Assembly: GCF_000227135.1 (NCBI RefSeq)
Contig: NC_018261.1
Coordinates: forward strand, 1,066,333-1,130,332
Source of the DNA: Leishmania donovani
Taxonomy: Eukaryota; Euglenozoa; Kinetoplastea; Trypanosomatida; Trypanosomatidae
Length of the DNA stretch: 64,000 nt
Direction of reading: 5' to 3'
Made by a program: the position numbers and the translations under genes. Of this stretch, positions 1 through 12,317 are shown one piece after another; the first letter of the stretch is position 1; each line of letters opens with the position of its first letter. The notes under the pieces were generated by a model, which was given only the letters and a program-made list of their open reading frames with translations, ran no database searches and was not told the DNA's origin.

Positions 1-2648
<2,648 letters not shown>

Positions 2649-3618
2649 ATCGCTTGCGTGCTTGCGTGTACGTGTAGTAGTGCTCAACTAGAACAAGGCG
2701 GCGACCGTAAAGGGGCTGCGGTGGAGTTAGAGGGCCTGGTCGAGATGACACCGACGACACGCTTTTCGTTTCCGCGGCGCTGCTTGCTCTCCGCTCCGCT
2801 TGGAACGTCTCAAGTGTCCACATGGCACGCGCGAGGGTTGCCCTCTCTCCCAACCTCTACCTAGTGCATGAAAACCATGTGACGGTGCACATATATATCT
2901 TGTTTGACTTGTCCTGCGTGTCTGTAACGACGCCACATAACACAGCGCACGGCCCAAGCGCGGCAGATGACTGGTAAGAGAGAGGGACGGCTATGATGGG
3001 CCTGAATGCTTGTGGCTTCTTGGGTGTGTGTGCCAGGAAAACGGAGAGTTGAGAGAAGCGAAGTGGGAGAAGAAGGGGGGCAGGTGCTGTCCTCAAGGAA
3101 GGGGATGCGCTAGCGCGCTCGTCGTCTTTGTGTCGCGACTCCGGTTCTCTCTTTTCTTGTCCCCACCCTCTGCATATCCTCTTCTTGTGAAGGGGATCAT
3201 TCACGAAGGAGCATGTTTCGGTACCGTATGTCTTGTGTCCTACGCGCGCGCACTCCTCAGCCACTTGGGCTTACTCTCACTTCGGGGGAGGGGGAAGGGC
3301 ATCGGCCTGCATGGATGTGCTTCTTGTCTATGCCGCTTCTTTTGCTCTCTTCAAGGGTGTACGTTTGGCCGTGGTCTCACTTGCTCTTTCCCTTCTTTCC
3401 TCTTCGAGTTCCTGCGACGCCGCGCATTATTAATACATGCATATATATATGCATATATGAGTGCGTGCGCGTGAGCGTCGATGGCATATGTTGTACAGGC
3501 AGCTGCAGGCGCACCGTCACGCCGACACGTGTCTGACAGCTGACGAAAGCTCTTCGGGGCGTGCTAGCTCATCGCATCGGTATTTCCATTGACGTTCTGC
3601 TCTGGTGGCCGCTACGAG
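2649..3618. other. Spacer between RUVBL2 and SUV3
   Basis: No credible gene. It contains a perfect 18-bp AT-rich palindrome at 3437-3454. A pyrimidine tract at 3379-3405 ends in AG at 3407-3408 and is a candidate trans-splice acceptor for the downstream helicase. Open frames here are short and compositionally biased. Confidence 0.65.
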
Positions 3619-5682
3619 ATGGCCTGGCGACGACGAGTTGCCGCCGTTGGCGCCTCGTGGCCACGTGCGTCGCCTGCGAGTCTTCGCTTTGCTAGCGCGG
3701 CTCCGCCATCGCCTTTGACGTCTGCGCGGCAGCACCAACTGCACAACGTTTGCGATGCCATCTACCGCAGCGGCACGGCGAGAGAGGCTCTTCGCCAGGC
3801 GATACATGAGCCATCGCACGAGAGTGCCCTCCGCTTGCTTGAAGAGTTCGAGAAGGATCCCGGCGTCTGGCGCGACGAGGCGTGGACCACCGCTTTCCTT
3901 ACCGCCTCCTCGCACCTGTCAAGCCAGATGGACCTCTTGCTTGCCCGCTTCACGCATTGGCACACAGTGCGCAAGGCCCCGACCAAGGTTGCAATGCACA
4001 AGCCATGGGACTGGTATCCGCACGCGCGTCTCATGCGCCGCCGCTTTATTTTCCACTACGGCCCCACAAACAGCGGCAAGACGCACGCCGCTTTAGAGGC
4101 ACTGATGCGAGCACGCAGCGGCGTCTACTGCGCCCCTCTCAAGGCGCTGGCGTCACAGGTATGGCACCGCGTGAAGGAACGCGTGCCGTGCGACCTGCTC
4201 ATCGGCGACGAGCGCGTGTTTGGCGGCGCTGCGGAGCACGTCTCATGCACGGTGGAGATGACTCCTGTGGACTTGCCGGTGGACGTCGGGGTCGTGGACG
4301 AGATTCAGATGATGACGGATCGCGACCGCGGGTGGGCCTGGACACGCGCGCTCCTTGGCCTGCCCGCACGCGAGATTCACCTCTGCGGTGAGGCTCGGGC
4401 ATTGCCGCTCATCCAGAATCTGCTCTACGCCACCCACGAGCGGAAGAACTTGTCAACAGTGGAGCACAAACGTCTCGTGCCGCTGACGGTGTCCCCGAGC
4501 CTTCGCTCTAGGCTTCGGCCGGAAACAGTGGAGAACGGCGACTGCTTTGTCTGCTTCTCCAAGAAGCAAGTACTGGACCTGCGGGACAACCTAAACCGTC
4601 TTTCTGGCGTGACGAGCTCCGCCATCTACGGCGCCATGCCATTCCAGGTGCGAGAGGCGGAAGCTGCACGCTTCAATCGTGGTGTTACCGAGTACATCAA
4701 CGCCTCCGCCTCCTGCAGCGCCAACGCGAAAAACAACGCAGCTGGCTGCAGTACCACGTCGTCGCCAGGCACCCGGCCTCGTGAGTCATCGCCGGAAACG
4801 GCGACGCCCACAAAGCACGTTCTCGTCTCCACCGACGCCATTGCCTACGGCCTCAACATGAACATCGAGCGCATGGTTTTCACGACACTGCGCAAGTTCG
4901 ATGGCAAGGCCATGGCCGAGCTGCCTGCCGCGACTGTCCAGCAAATCGCAGGGCGCTCCGGCCGCTTCGGCCTCACTCGGCAGCACGCTGTGGGTCGCTG
5001 CACCGTGCTGCACGAGCGCGACATGGCAGCGTTTCGCGCCGCCATGTCTGCGCAGCTGGAGCCGCTTGCAAAAGCGGGGTTGCTGCCCACAGCCGACATT
5101 CTTCAGCTGTTTGCTGAGCTGGAGTCTGCCAAGTCGCGCAAGGCGGGTAAGCCAACTGTGGATCTGAGTGGCGGGTCATTTTTTGAGCTCATGTCGACGT
5201 TTGCCGCCTCGTGCGTGGAGTCGCATAACTTTTTCCCCTGTGACATTCATCGCTCTCTGCTGCGAGTGGCTGAGCTCCTTGAACCGGTGTGCAACCTTTC
5301 GTTGACGGATCGCATTGTGTTTTGTTATCTGCCGCTGAGCGACACGAGCGCTGCGTCGCTGCAGCTGATTGTGGCCTACGCCACCGATCACGCCGCAGGG
5401 AAGCCTGTGCCCTTGCGGTTCGACGTTTGGTGCACGGAGCTGATGCAGCGGGCGGAGCGAGAGGAAACGTGCGGTGTGGGAGCCTCATCTCCGGGCCAGA
5501 GGCAGCAGCAGCAGCTCTCCGTGAGAGACCTGGCCACCGAGCTCGAGCGGTGCTTTCGGCAGGCAGAGATGTACTGCTGGCTGTCCTGGCGTTTCAGCAA
5601 GACGTTTGTGGAGCGCGAGAGAGGCCTCGAGTTGAAGGCCTCCATCACCGCTGCCTTGACACGGCTGAACGGATCTGCTTGA
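3619..5682 (+). CDS. SUV3: SUV3-like mitochondrial ATP-dependent RNA helicase
   Basis: A 687-residue superfamily 2 helicase of the Suv3 type. The P-loop is GPTNSGKT (residues 148-155), the Suv3 signature form. The Walker B equivalent is DEIQ (227-230) in place of DEAD/DEAH, again typical of Suv3. Motif VI is QIAGRSGRFG (442-451). The N-terminus is rich in Arg, Ala and Ser and lacks acidic residues, which suggests a mitochondrial presequence. In yeast, human and trypanosome mitochondria SUV3 works with the exonuclease DSS1 to degrade RNA; a role in mitochondrial RNA turnover is inferred here. About 40 Ser/Thr/Asn/Ala-rich residues (near 365-405) interrupt the second RecA domain, a probable lineage-specific loop. 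The frame stays open to 3589, but that codon is TTG, so I take the first ATG at 3619. The family is clear; mitochondrial location is inferred. Confidence 0.93.
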   Translation: MAWRRRVAAVGASWPRASPASLRFASAAPPSPLTSARQHQLHNVCDAIYRSGTAREALRQAIHEPSHESALRLLEEFEKDPGVWRDEAWTTAFLTASSHLSSQMDLLLARFTHWHTVRKAPTKVAMHKPWDWYPHARLMRRRFIFHYGPTNSGKTHAALEALMRARSGVYCAPLKALASQVWHRVKERVPCDLLIGDERVFGGAAEHVSCTVEMTPVDLPVDVGVVDEIQMMTDRDRGWAWTRALLGLPAREIHLCGEARALPLIQNLLYATHERKNLSTVEHKRLVPLTVSPSLRSRLRPETVENGDCFVCFSKKQVLDLRDNLNRLSGVTSSAIYGAMPFQVREAEAARFNRGVTEYINASASCSANAKNNAAGCSTTSSPGTRPRESSPETATPTKHVLVSTDAIAYGLNMNIERMVFTTLRKFDGKAMAELPAATVQQIAGRSGRFGLTRQHAVGRCTVLHERDMAAFRAAMSAQLEPLAKAGLLPTADILQLFAELESAKSRKAGKPTVDLSGGSFFELMSTFAASCVESHNFFPCDIHRSLLRVAELLEPVCNLSLTDRIVFCYLPLSDTSAASLQLIVAYATDHAAGKPVPLRFDVWCTELMQRAEREETCGVGASSPGQRQQQQLSVRDLATELERCFRQAEMYCWLSWRFSKTFVERERGLELKASITAALTRLNGSA

Positions 5683-6985
5683 GGCTAGGACTGGAGGCGC
5701 GCTATGCTCACCTCTCCCTCGTCTTCGTCTCGGCAGGAAAAAGAAAGTGGGGCTGTGGGTGTGTGGGGTGCGCTGCCCCCACCGCTCCCCACGTGGCCGA
5801 GATGCGCAAGAGAACGGGAGGAGGCTCCTGTATTCTCTCCCGCGGCTGCCGTCTGGCTATGAAACCTGCCTCTTATTCGCGCAGCCATCAGGGCTGCACA
5901 ACACATCTTCTCTACTCACCTGCGCGCGCGCCGCTTGAACGTCCCCTCTCCCCCCAAAAAACAACAACAACTCAGCAGCAGCAGCAACAGCGAACAAACA
6001 ACACCAAGGCGACCAGACGAGCACACGCAAAGAAGACAGCGAGCCGGCTGGCCAAAGGATGTGCCGTCGGTGTGCACCTTTTGTCTAATAGACACTGGGC
6101 TTGGAGCACCTGTGGCGGCACTCACGGCCCACGCGAGCCTTTGCGTCCCTTGTGCAACTCCGTGGCATTATCGTCTCTGCTCCCTTAGGATGACCACGTC
6201 GTAGATAGAGGAGCAGACAAGGGGTGCGCACTAGATCCCATTCCGAGACCAGTACAAGCACACGCGCACCGTCGGCGTCACTCTCCTACACGTATCACCA
6301 CTTCCTTTCTCTTTCTTCACCCTCGATTTCATTGCTCTTGTTCCTGTTCTCGGTTTGCGTTTTGCGTCTGAGCGGGTCTGTCTACCCGGCCAGTAAGCCA
6401 GGTGACGACAACACCTCTGGAGCCGCCTTGATAGCGCACTCCTTCTCTGCTGTATTGCTTGCGTTGCTTGCTGTGTGCTACTTCGTTTCTCTTCACCACA
6501 TCACGAAACCACGTCTCTGCCTCTGTGTTTGTTGCGTGTTTTTTTTTGTGTGTTTCTTCTGTTTTCCCCTCCTCCCCCCTCCCCGACACACACACACACA
6601 CGCACACCGCACACTGAACTATTCACGGTTCGCTCCTGCATAGGAATATATAAGCATATATATGTTTTGTTTGCGCCTGCGTGCTCTGCTCTGCCGCTTT
6701 TCTCCTCTCTCTCTGTGTCCGGCCTGTGGTTCTTGCGCGCGCGTGTGTGTGACTCTCTCTGCGTCTCTTTCTTTGCCTCTCACGTATTCTCCTCCGATCC
6801 GTTTCAAAGCCTCCCAGCTCATCTTCGTATCCGCTCTCGATGCGGCGGTGTTGTTCCGACCCCTCCGCGCTCACTGACTTCGAATGCTATGCAGATTCGT
6901 CCTCTCACCCCTCCCTTTCCCATCTCCTCGATCGTCGCATTTCGTTCGAGGCTATCCCTCTTTGGTAAGGGACGGAAAGTAAACG
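5683..6985. other. Spacer between SUV3 and the P4-ATPase
   Basis: No credible gene. The stretch holds a CAA/CAG-rich segment near 5955-6005, a (CA)n run at about 6588-6602, an AT-rich island at 6645-6663, and several CT-tracts (6293-6350, 6696-6720, 6890-6930) that could serve trans-splicing of the flippase mRNA. The open frame running from 5289 into this region is a shadow of SUV3 plus UTR. Confidence 0.65.
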
Positions 6986-9900
6986 ATGCGAAAGTGGACG
7001 CAACAGCGGCTTGCCAAGCCGGAGAAGGACCGCTCGTGCGAACAGCGCACGATTCAGCTCAATGACCCGCATGGCCGCACCAACTTCTGCGACAACCGCA
7101 TCTACAGCTCTCGGTACAACATCTTCACTTTTCTGCCGCTGAACCTGTGGGAGCAGCTTCACCGCCCCATCAACATTTACTTTGTGATGGTCGTGGCGCT
7201 GCAGTTCATTCCCTCTGTGGCGCCAGTCAGCCCCCTCACGACCATCTTCCCCATCACCGTCGCATTCCTCGTCAATACCGTGAAGGAGGGCATCGACGAC
7301 CTGCGCCGCCATCGGCAGGATGTTGAGGTGAACGAGCGCATGTACCAGCGCGTGCGGCCCGGCACACTAGAGTTGGAGGATGTGATGAGCGCCGACATCC
7401 GTGTCGGCGACGTTCTCATTCTGCATCCCTTCGAGGTTGTCCCGAGTGATGTGGTGATTCTGCTGACTTCGCAGGACAGCGGCAGCGCGTACATTACGAC
7501 AGAGTCGCTTGACGGTGAGACCGGCTCGAAGCAGCGGTTTGCGATCCTGCATCAACTATTCAAGTACTCTCAGGCCGCCGCCTCACCCGTGCCGTCTCGG
7601 CCGCACTGTTGCGGTCTGACCTTCGGGACGACAACAGCGCCTGACAGCGACGCAGCCGGCGTACACGCCTCGGCAGCAAAGACCATGGGGAAGCTCACAG
7701 ATGCTCCGGTATGGGACTTGCGGCGCTGCTGTGACACCGCCGAGGATCACCAATTGCACTGCCTCCAGTGCGCCTTTCGCTCTCGCCTGGTGCTGTACTC
7801 TGAGGGTCCGAATGCGCAGCTGCACTCATACCACGGAGCCGCCACGGTGCGTGCGCCGCGCAGCTCATCGCAGACCTGGAGGGAGAGCCGGCCGTCGACA
7901 AGCAGCGCCTGCGGTGCTGCCGGTGATGCGGTCAAAGCAGGGAGCGCGGCCCCAGAGTCGCTGCCTGGCTGTCGTTACGGGTCCTTCCCTGCTCCAGCGG
8001 TGCTGCCGATATCTGCGGACATGGCACGCGCAGACGAGGCAGACATGGGCGAGGCATTTCCGCGCCATCTTCCGATGCCGGTGATGGTGCCGCCCCCTCT
8101 CCGCCAGCGCGCGACCCGTACGCCAGATTCAATGGTCGTAGACTCTTTTCCATCTATCGTCGACGAGCGCAGCGGCCTTCTCGAGCCAGGTGGCCCGTCG
8201 CAGGCGAGCGCTCCGCCGCGCCAGTCCTCATTGGAGGGGCAGACAGGCGCATACGATTACTTTGACGGCCCGGAGCAGACCCTCTCCGTTAACATCGACA
8301 ACGTCGTGTACTCGTCAAGCCGCATCGGCAACACGCACTTCATCATCGCCCTTGTCATCTTCACTGGCCGCGAGACGAAGATGAGTATGACGCGCAACGT
8401 GCTGCCGACTAAGTGGGCCACGATCGACAACCGCTTCAACTACCTAACGATGCTCATCTTTTTGGTGCAATTTATCCTGGTTTCGACGTGCGCCTTTGTC
8501 TCCTGCCTGCGTCTCAAGGCCCACGCCCCGCTCTGGTACCTCGGCGCCTCGGTAGACCCGATCAAGGTCAGCGAGTACTTCCCCATCCTGCCGCTGCGTT
8601 ACCTGATGATGCTGTCACCGATGGTGCCCCTCTCCTTCAAGGTGATGGTCGAGATCTCAAAGGCGTACGTCAGCTACGCCATCCGCTGGGATGAAGACAT
8701 GCGCACCGAGGTGGAGTCCGTGTCGGTAAACAACTCAGCCCTGGCCGAAGAGCTGGGACAGGTTGAATACGTCTTGTCTGACAAGACGGGCACACTCACC
8801 GCGAACACCATGACCTTCCGTGCCTTGGCCACCGTCAACGACACCGTCTTCTCCGCAACCACCGAGGACTTCATCGAGTCGGACCTGCACCGTCCCCTGG
8901 CTAAGGTGGGCAAAGCCATCAAGGCAACGACGGCACGTGGACAGCACGAGGACTACTACCTCATGCTCAGTATGGTCTTCTGCAACACAATCGAGCCAAC
9001 GCTGTCGCCGCAGTTTAGCGCGAACGGCAGCGTGGCTTACGGTGCTCGCAGCACCCGCAGCAGTGGGGTCAACACAAACGGTAACACGTCCTTCTCGAGA
9101 CGCTGGATGTCCTCATCACCGGACGAGGTGGCCCTCGTTGAGGGTGCTGAGCAGTGCGGCTTCTCTTTGCGTCGGCGCAGCCGCACTCACGGAACGGTTG
9201 GGCTCTGGGGCGAGGCTGGAACGTCCCTGGAGGTGGAGGTGGTGCGCACGCTGCCCTTCAGCTCCGACCGCGGCATGATGAGCGTGCTGGTGTGCTGCCC
9301 CGCTGTGGCCGTGAAGGGCGCAGAGGCGGAGGCCAGCGACACCGCCGACGGGGGTAACACTTTCCCACCCATGAACTATGTGCTGCTGATCAAGGGTGCT
9401 GACGAGAAGGTGCTGCCACGCTGCACCGACGCCTACAGCCGCTCTCACCTTGAGGACATCACGAACCGCCTCGCCGGCTTCTCGCGCGAAGGGCTGCGCA
9501 CGCTTGTGTACGGATACCGCATCGTGGCGGAGGAGGAAGTCAAGGAGGCACTGTGCCGCTTCACCGCGGTAGAGGCAAGCTTCGCCTCCGCGGTAGCTCG
9601 CGAGGCGGAGCTGCAGCGCATTTACGCCCTGCTGGAGCGCGACTTCACGTACTGCGGGATCACCGCGGTGAAGGACGAGCTGCAGGAAGGGGTGCCGCAG
9701 ACGCTCGCTCAGCTTCGCCATGCCAATATACGGGTGTGGATGCTGACGGGTGACAAGACAGAGACGGCAAAGCAAACGGCGGTCGCGTGCGGGCTGCTGA
9801 CGTCGACCGACCGCGTTATCACGCTCACGCCGCCCAACGAGGATCTGCTGGCGCCGACGGATCACCTGGCCTACGTTTCGGAGAAGCTCTCCGAAATAAA

Positions 9901-11461
9901 GGGGATCTTGGCGCAGGAGGGACCCGCGGTGGAGATGACGATGCTGACGCGCTGGCAGAGGGTGCGCGGGTGGTGCCGCCGCTTCTTCTGGGAACGCTCC
10001 GGCCTCGAAGATTTTGTACACGAGTTCACGCAGCCGGCGACGTGCGAGTGCATTCGCCCTGTTGACCACCCTCTCCTCACGCAGCCTCTGAGCACCATTC
10101 AGGCTCGCTATGGCCCAGTAAGTCCGTCAGTCACGGACATGGTGCCAAGGGTGTGCGGTGCGGCGCGCCGGGAACCTGGCTTGCACTTCGCCTCAGCCTT
10201 TGGCGCTTGCTCTGACTTCGACATGTGTGGTCTAAAGCGCGGCTACTGCGTTACGCTGTCTGGCAAGACCCTCCGACTGCTGGAGAGGGAGGATGCCATG
10301 TCGAATGGCCATAGCGCGGTGGTGCGCCTCTTCCAGCTGTGCCTGCTGCAGGCGCGCGCGGTTGTTTGTAGCCGCACCGCTCCCTCTCTCAAGTCGTACG
10401 TGGTGGACATGGTGCGGCGCTCCGGCCACATCACACTCGCGATAGGGGACGGCGGCAACGACGTCCCCATGCTGCAGGCGGCGCACGTTGGCGTCGGCGT
10501 AAAAGGGCGGGAGGGCAGCCAGGCGAAGCTCGCGTCCGACTTTGCGATCGGCCAGTTCCGCTTCTTGTCGAAGCTGATTCTCGTGCACGGGCATACCGCC
10601 TATCAGCGCACAGCCATGATTGTGCAGCAGAGCTTCTGGAAGACGGTGCTCATTGCGTGGGTGCAGGTGCTCTTCAACGTGTCCACTGATTTTTCCGGCG
10701 TGTCCTACTGGGATTCGCTTAGCCTCACCTTGTACAACGCCATCCCCACCGTCCCCGTGACGTTTCTGTGCGTGATGGACATGCCCCTCTCGCACTGGCT
10801 CCTGTGCACGACAACGCGGCTCTACACCATGTCCCAACGCGGCCGGTACTTCAACGCCACCACCTTCTACGGCTATGTTGCTCGAGCGCTTCTGCACGGT
10901 ACCATGATTTACTACTTGTCCGTTGCGCTTCAGCGCGGCACTGGGGCGATCATGACGAATGGGTGGGTGCTCGACCGCAGCGGCGACTTTTACGCGCCGT
11001 ACATCGCTGTCGTGACGGTGCACACTTACACGGTGTGGACCGAGTCTCACGCCATCACGATTGCGCACTGGTTCTGCTTTCTCTTCTCGATCTGGACGTG
11101 CTTCCTCAGCTTCTGGCTGTACGCGCGCGCACCGGCGTCGCCGAACGAGACCTTCTCGATGCTCCTCAGGAGTCCATCCTTCTACTTATCGTACCTAGGT
11201 TTGCTCACCGCTGTGTGCGTCTCGCTCGCCATCTATGCTATACCGAAGATGTTATGGTTCCCCGATGCTCTGCAGCTGGAGCGGCTGCTGCTGGCGCATG
11301 TGCGGCAGACGCGTGCGTGGCACCGCGGCTTGCCAGTCCGTGCCCTCCGCGCCTTCTTTCAGGAGGACAATCCCTCACAGTTTTGGAAGTCCATTTCGCT
11401 CTATCACGCGCTGCGCTACTCCCCGCCTCCGCGGCAAACCTTCACTGTCGCGGCCGATTAG
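6986..11461 (+). CDS. P4-type ATPase, putative phospholipid flippase
   Basis: A 1,491-residue P-type ATPase of the P4 (flippase) class. Near the N-terminus is the P4 stretch of the type CDNRIYSSRYNIFTFLP, followed by TM1-2 with the PINIYF-like segment. The actuator motif is DGET (176-179). The phosphorylation motif is DKTGT with Asp at 599. The TGDKTET hinge motif is at 921-927 and GDGGND at 1154-1159. About six hydrophobic segments follow in the C-terminal third, giving the usual ten-helix layout. P4-ATPases move aminophospholipids to the cytosolic leaflet at Golgi, endosome or plasma membrane, usually with a CDC50 partner, which is not in this window. It is larger than a typical P4 protein because of a Ser/Pro-rich insertion (about 185-425) in the actuator domain and others in the N-domain. 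The TM4 motif reads VPLS (547-550) where PISL is usual. The ATG at 6986 begins family homology. Class is certain; lipid specificity is unknown. Confidence 0.93.
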   Translation: MRKWTQQRLAKPEKDRSCEQRTIQLNDPHGRTNFCDNRIYSSRYNIFTFLPLNLWEQLHRPINIYFVMVVALQFIPSVAPVSPLTTIFPITVAFLVNTVKEGIDDLRRHRQDVEVNERMYQRVRPGTLELEDVMSADIRVGDVLILHPFEVVPSDVVILLTSQDSGSAYITTESLDGETGSKQRFAILHQLFKYSQAAASPVPSRPHCCGLTFGTTTAPDSDAAGVHASAAKTMGKLTDAPVWDLRRCCDTAEDHQLHCLQCAFRSRLVLYSEGPNAQLHSYHGAATVRAPRSSSQTWRESRPSTSSACGAAGDAVKAGSAAPESLPGCRYGSFPAPAVLPISADMARADEADMGEAFPRHLPMPVMVPPPLRQRATRTPDSMVVDSFPSIVDERSGLLEPGGPSQASAPPRQSSLEGQTGAYDYFDGPEQTLSVNIDNVVYSSSRIGNTHFIIALVIFTGRETKMSMTRNVLPTKWATIDNRFNYLTMLIFLVQFILVSTCAFVSCLRLKAHAPLWYLGASVDPIKVSEYFPILPLRYLMMLSPMVPLSFKVMVEISKAYVSYAIRWDEDMRTEVESVSVNNSALAEELGQVEYVLSDKTGTLTANTMTFRALATVNDTVFSATTEDFIESDLHRPLAKVGKAIKATTARGQHEDYYLMLSMVFCNTIEPTLSPQFSANGSVAYGARSTRSSGVNTNGNTSFSRRWMSSSPDEVALVEGAEQCGFSLRRRSRTHGTVGLWGEAGTSLEVEVVRTLPFSSDRGMMSVLVCCPAVAVKGAEAEASDTADGGNTFPPMNYVLLIKGADEKVLPRCTDAYSRSHLEDITNRLAGFSREGLRTLVYGYRIVAEEEVKEALCRFTAVEASFASAVAREAELQRIYALLERDFTYCGITAVKDELQEGVPQTLAQLRHANIRVWMLTGDKTETAKQTAVACGLLTSTDRVITLTPPNEDLLAPTDHLAYVSEKLSEIKGILAQEGPAVEMTMLTRWQRVRGWCRRFFWERSGLEDFVHEFTQPATCECIRPVDHPLLTQPLSTIQARYGPVSPSVTDMVPRVCGAARREPGLHFASAFGACSDFDMCGLKRGYCVTLSGKTLRLLEREDAMSNGHSAVVRLFQLCLLQARAVVCSRTAPSLKSYVVDMVRRSGHITLAIGDGGNDVPMLQAAHVGVGVKGREGSQAKLASDFAIGQFRFLSKLILVHGHTAYQRTAMIVQQSFWKTVLIAWVQVLFNVSTDFSGVSYWDSLSLTLYNAIPTVPVTFLCVMDMPLSHWLLCTTTRLYTMSQRGRYFNATTFYGYVARALLHGTMIYYLSVALQRGTGAIMTNGWVLDRSGDFYAPYIAVVTVHTYTVWTESHAITIAHWFCFLFSIWTCFLSFWLYARAPASPNETFSMLLRSPSFYLSYLGLLTAVCVSLAIYAIPKMLWFPDALQLERLLLAHVRQTRAWHRGLPVRALRAFFQEDNPSQFWKSISLYHALRYSPPPRQTFTVAAD

Positions 11462-12317
11462 GAAGCGGCGGCTTGGTTGATATCCGTGATGAGACGGGGT
11501 TGCCGGCTGGCCTGTTCCTCCTCCTTGAGTGGGAAAGAGAGCCGGGGAAAAGGAGAGAGACGCACACTCACTGGGCAGAGCTAATGTGCAGGGAGCACTC
11601 GTCACCAAAGTCGAGCCGGGGATGCCGTCGTCGGTCGCGCGCACACAGCTTTCGTCCCGTCCCGGTCGATACAGGGGTGGGGTTCATGAGTGCGGGTATC
11701 GGGTACTGGTCTCATGGGGTCTCTGTTTCTCTTTCTGCTCTCTTGTGCGGCAGTCTTTGTGTCCCCTGCCCCACACCCCACCTGCCGAGAGAAATAAACA
11801 GACAAGCACGTGCGGCTTCTTTGACAGGAGCGGAGACTGGGCCATCGCGTCATCGCTTAGGCAAAGGTGACTACGCAGCGAAGCGAAACGCCACCTTTTC
11901 CGTTTCATGCCTTGGCGCACCTCCCCTTGCAGTCTGTAGCCGGACACGTGCTCGCGTGGAAGGTGGCTTGGAGGAGCGAGCGGAGGGAAGGCGAGAGATG
12001 GCGTTTTGGGTTCTGCGCCTTGGACACGCTTGATGTGGGGAGGTACGCGTGCGCTCGTGTTGCTTGACGCGGACGCATATTTTTCATGCTCTGCATTGTC
12101 TTACCCTCTGCCTCGCCTTGCCCGCGTCTTCGCCTCTCATCTTTGTTGTGTTGCTCTCTTCTTCGCACTGCGCAGACTCTGTCACGACACAGACGGACAG
12201 GGAGGAGAGAGAGAGCGCGGGGCAAGACCGCCGGGCAACCACGGCCACCCAAGGCGGCCACTAAGAGGCACACTGCGCGCCTTTGTTTTGTCTTCCTTCA
12301 CGCGTTTGTGGTGCGGA
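11462..12317. other. Spacer between the P4-ATPase and the 1,449-residue protein
   Basis: No credible separate gene. A frame in phase with the next gene stays open back to 12006, but that codon is TTG and the translation upstream of 12318 looks like UTR. A long CT-tract lies at 12099-12171. A (GA)n-like purine run follows at about 12201-12216. Confidence 0.55.
12099..12175 (+). promoter_or_regulatory. Candidate trans-splice acceptor for the 1,449-residue protein
   Basis: A pyrimidine-rich tract of about 70 nt is followed by AG at 12174-12175. No ATG occurs between this AG and 12318, so an mRNA spliced here would use 12318 as its first start codon. This is the main reason for preferring that start over the in-frame ATG at 12033. 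Confidence 0.5.

Noticed and set aside
5289..6188. 299-codon plus-strand frame
   Set aside because: First part is a shadow of SUV3 in another frame, the rest is spacer with Gln/Thr runs from CAA repeats.
9116..10069. 317-codon minus-strand frame
   Set aside because: Antisense shadow of the P4-ATPase with no recognisable domain.
10768..12033. 421-codon plus-strand frame overlapping the end of the P4-ATPase
   Set aside because: Out-of-frame shadow of the flippase that then runs through spacer DNA; no domain or protein-like composition.
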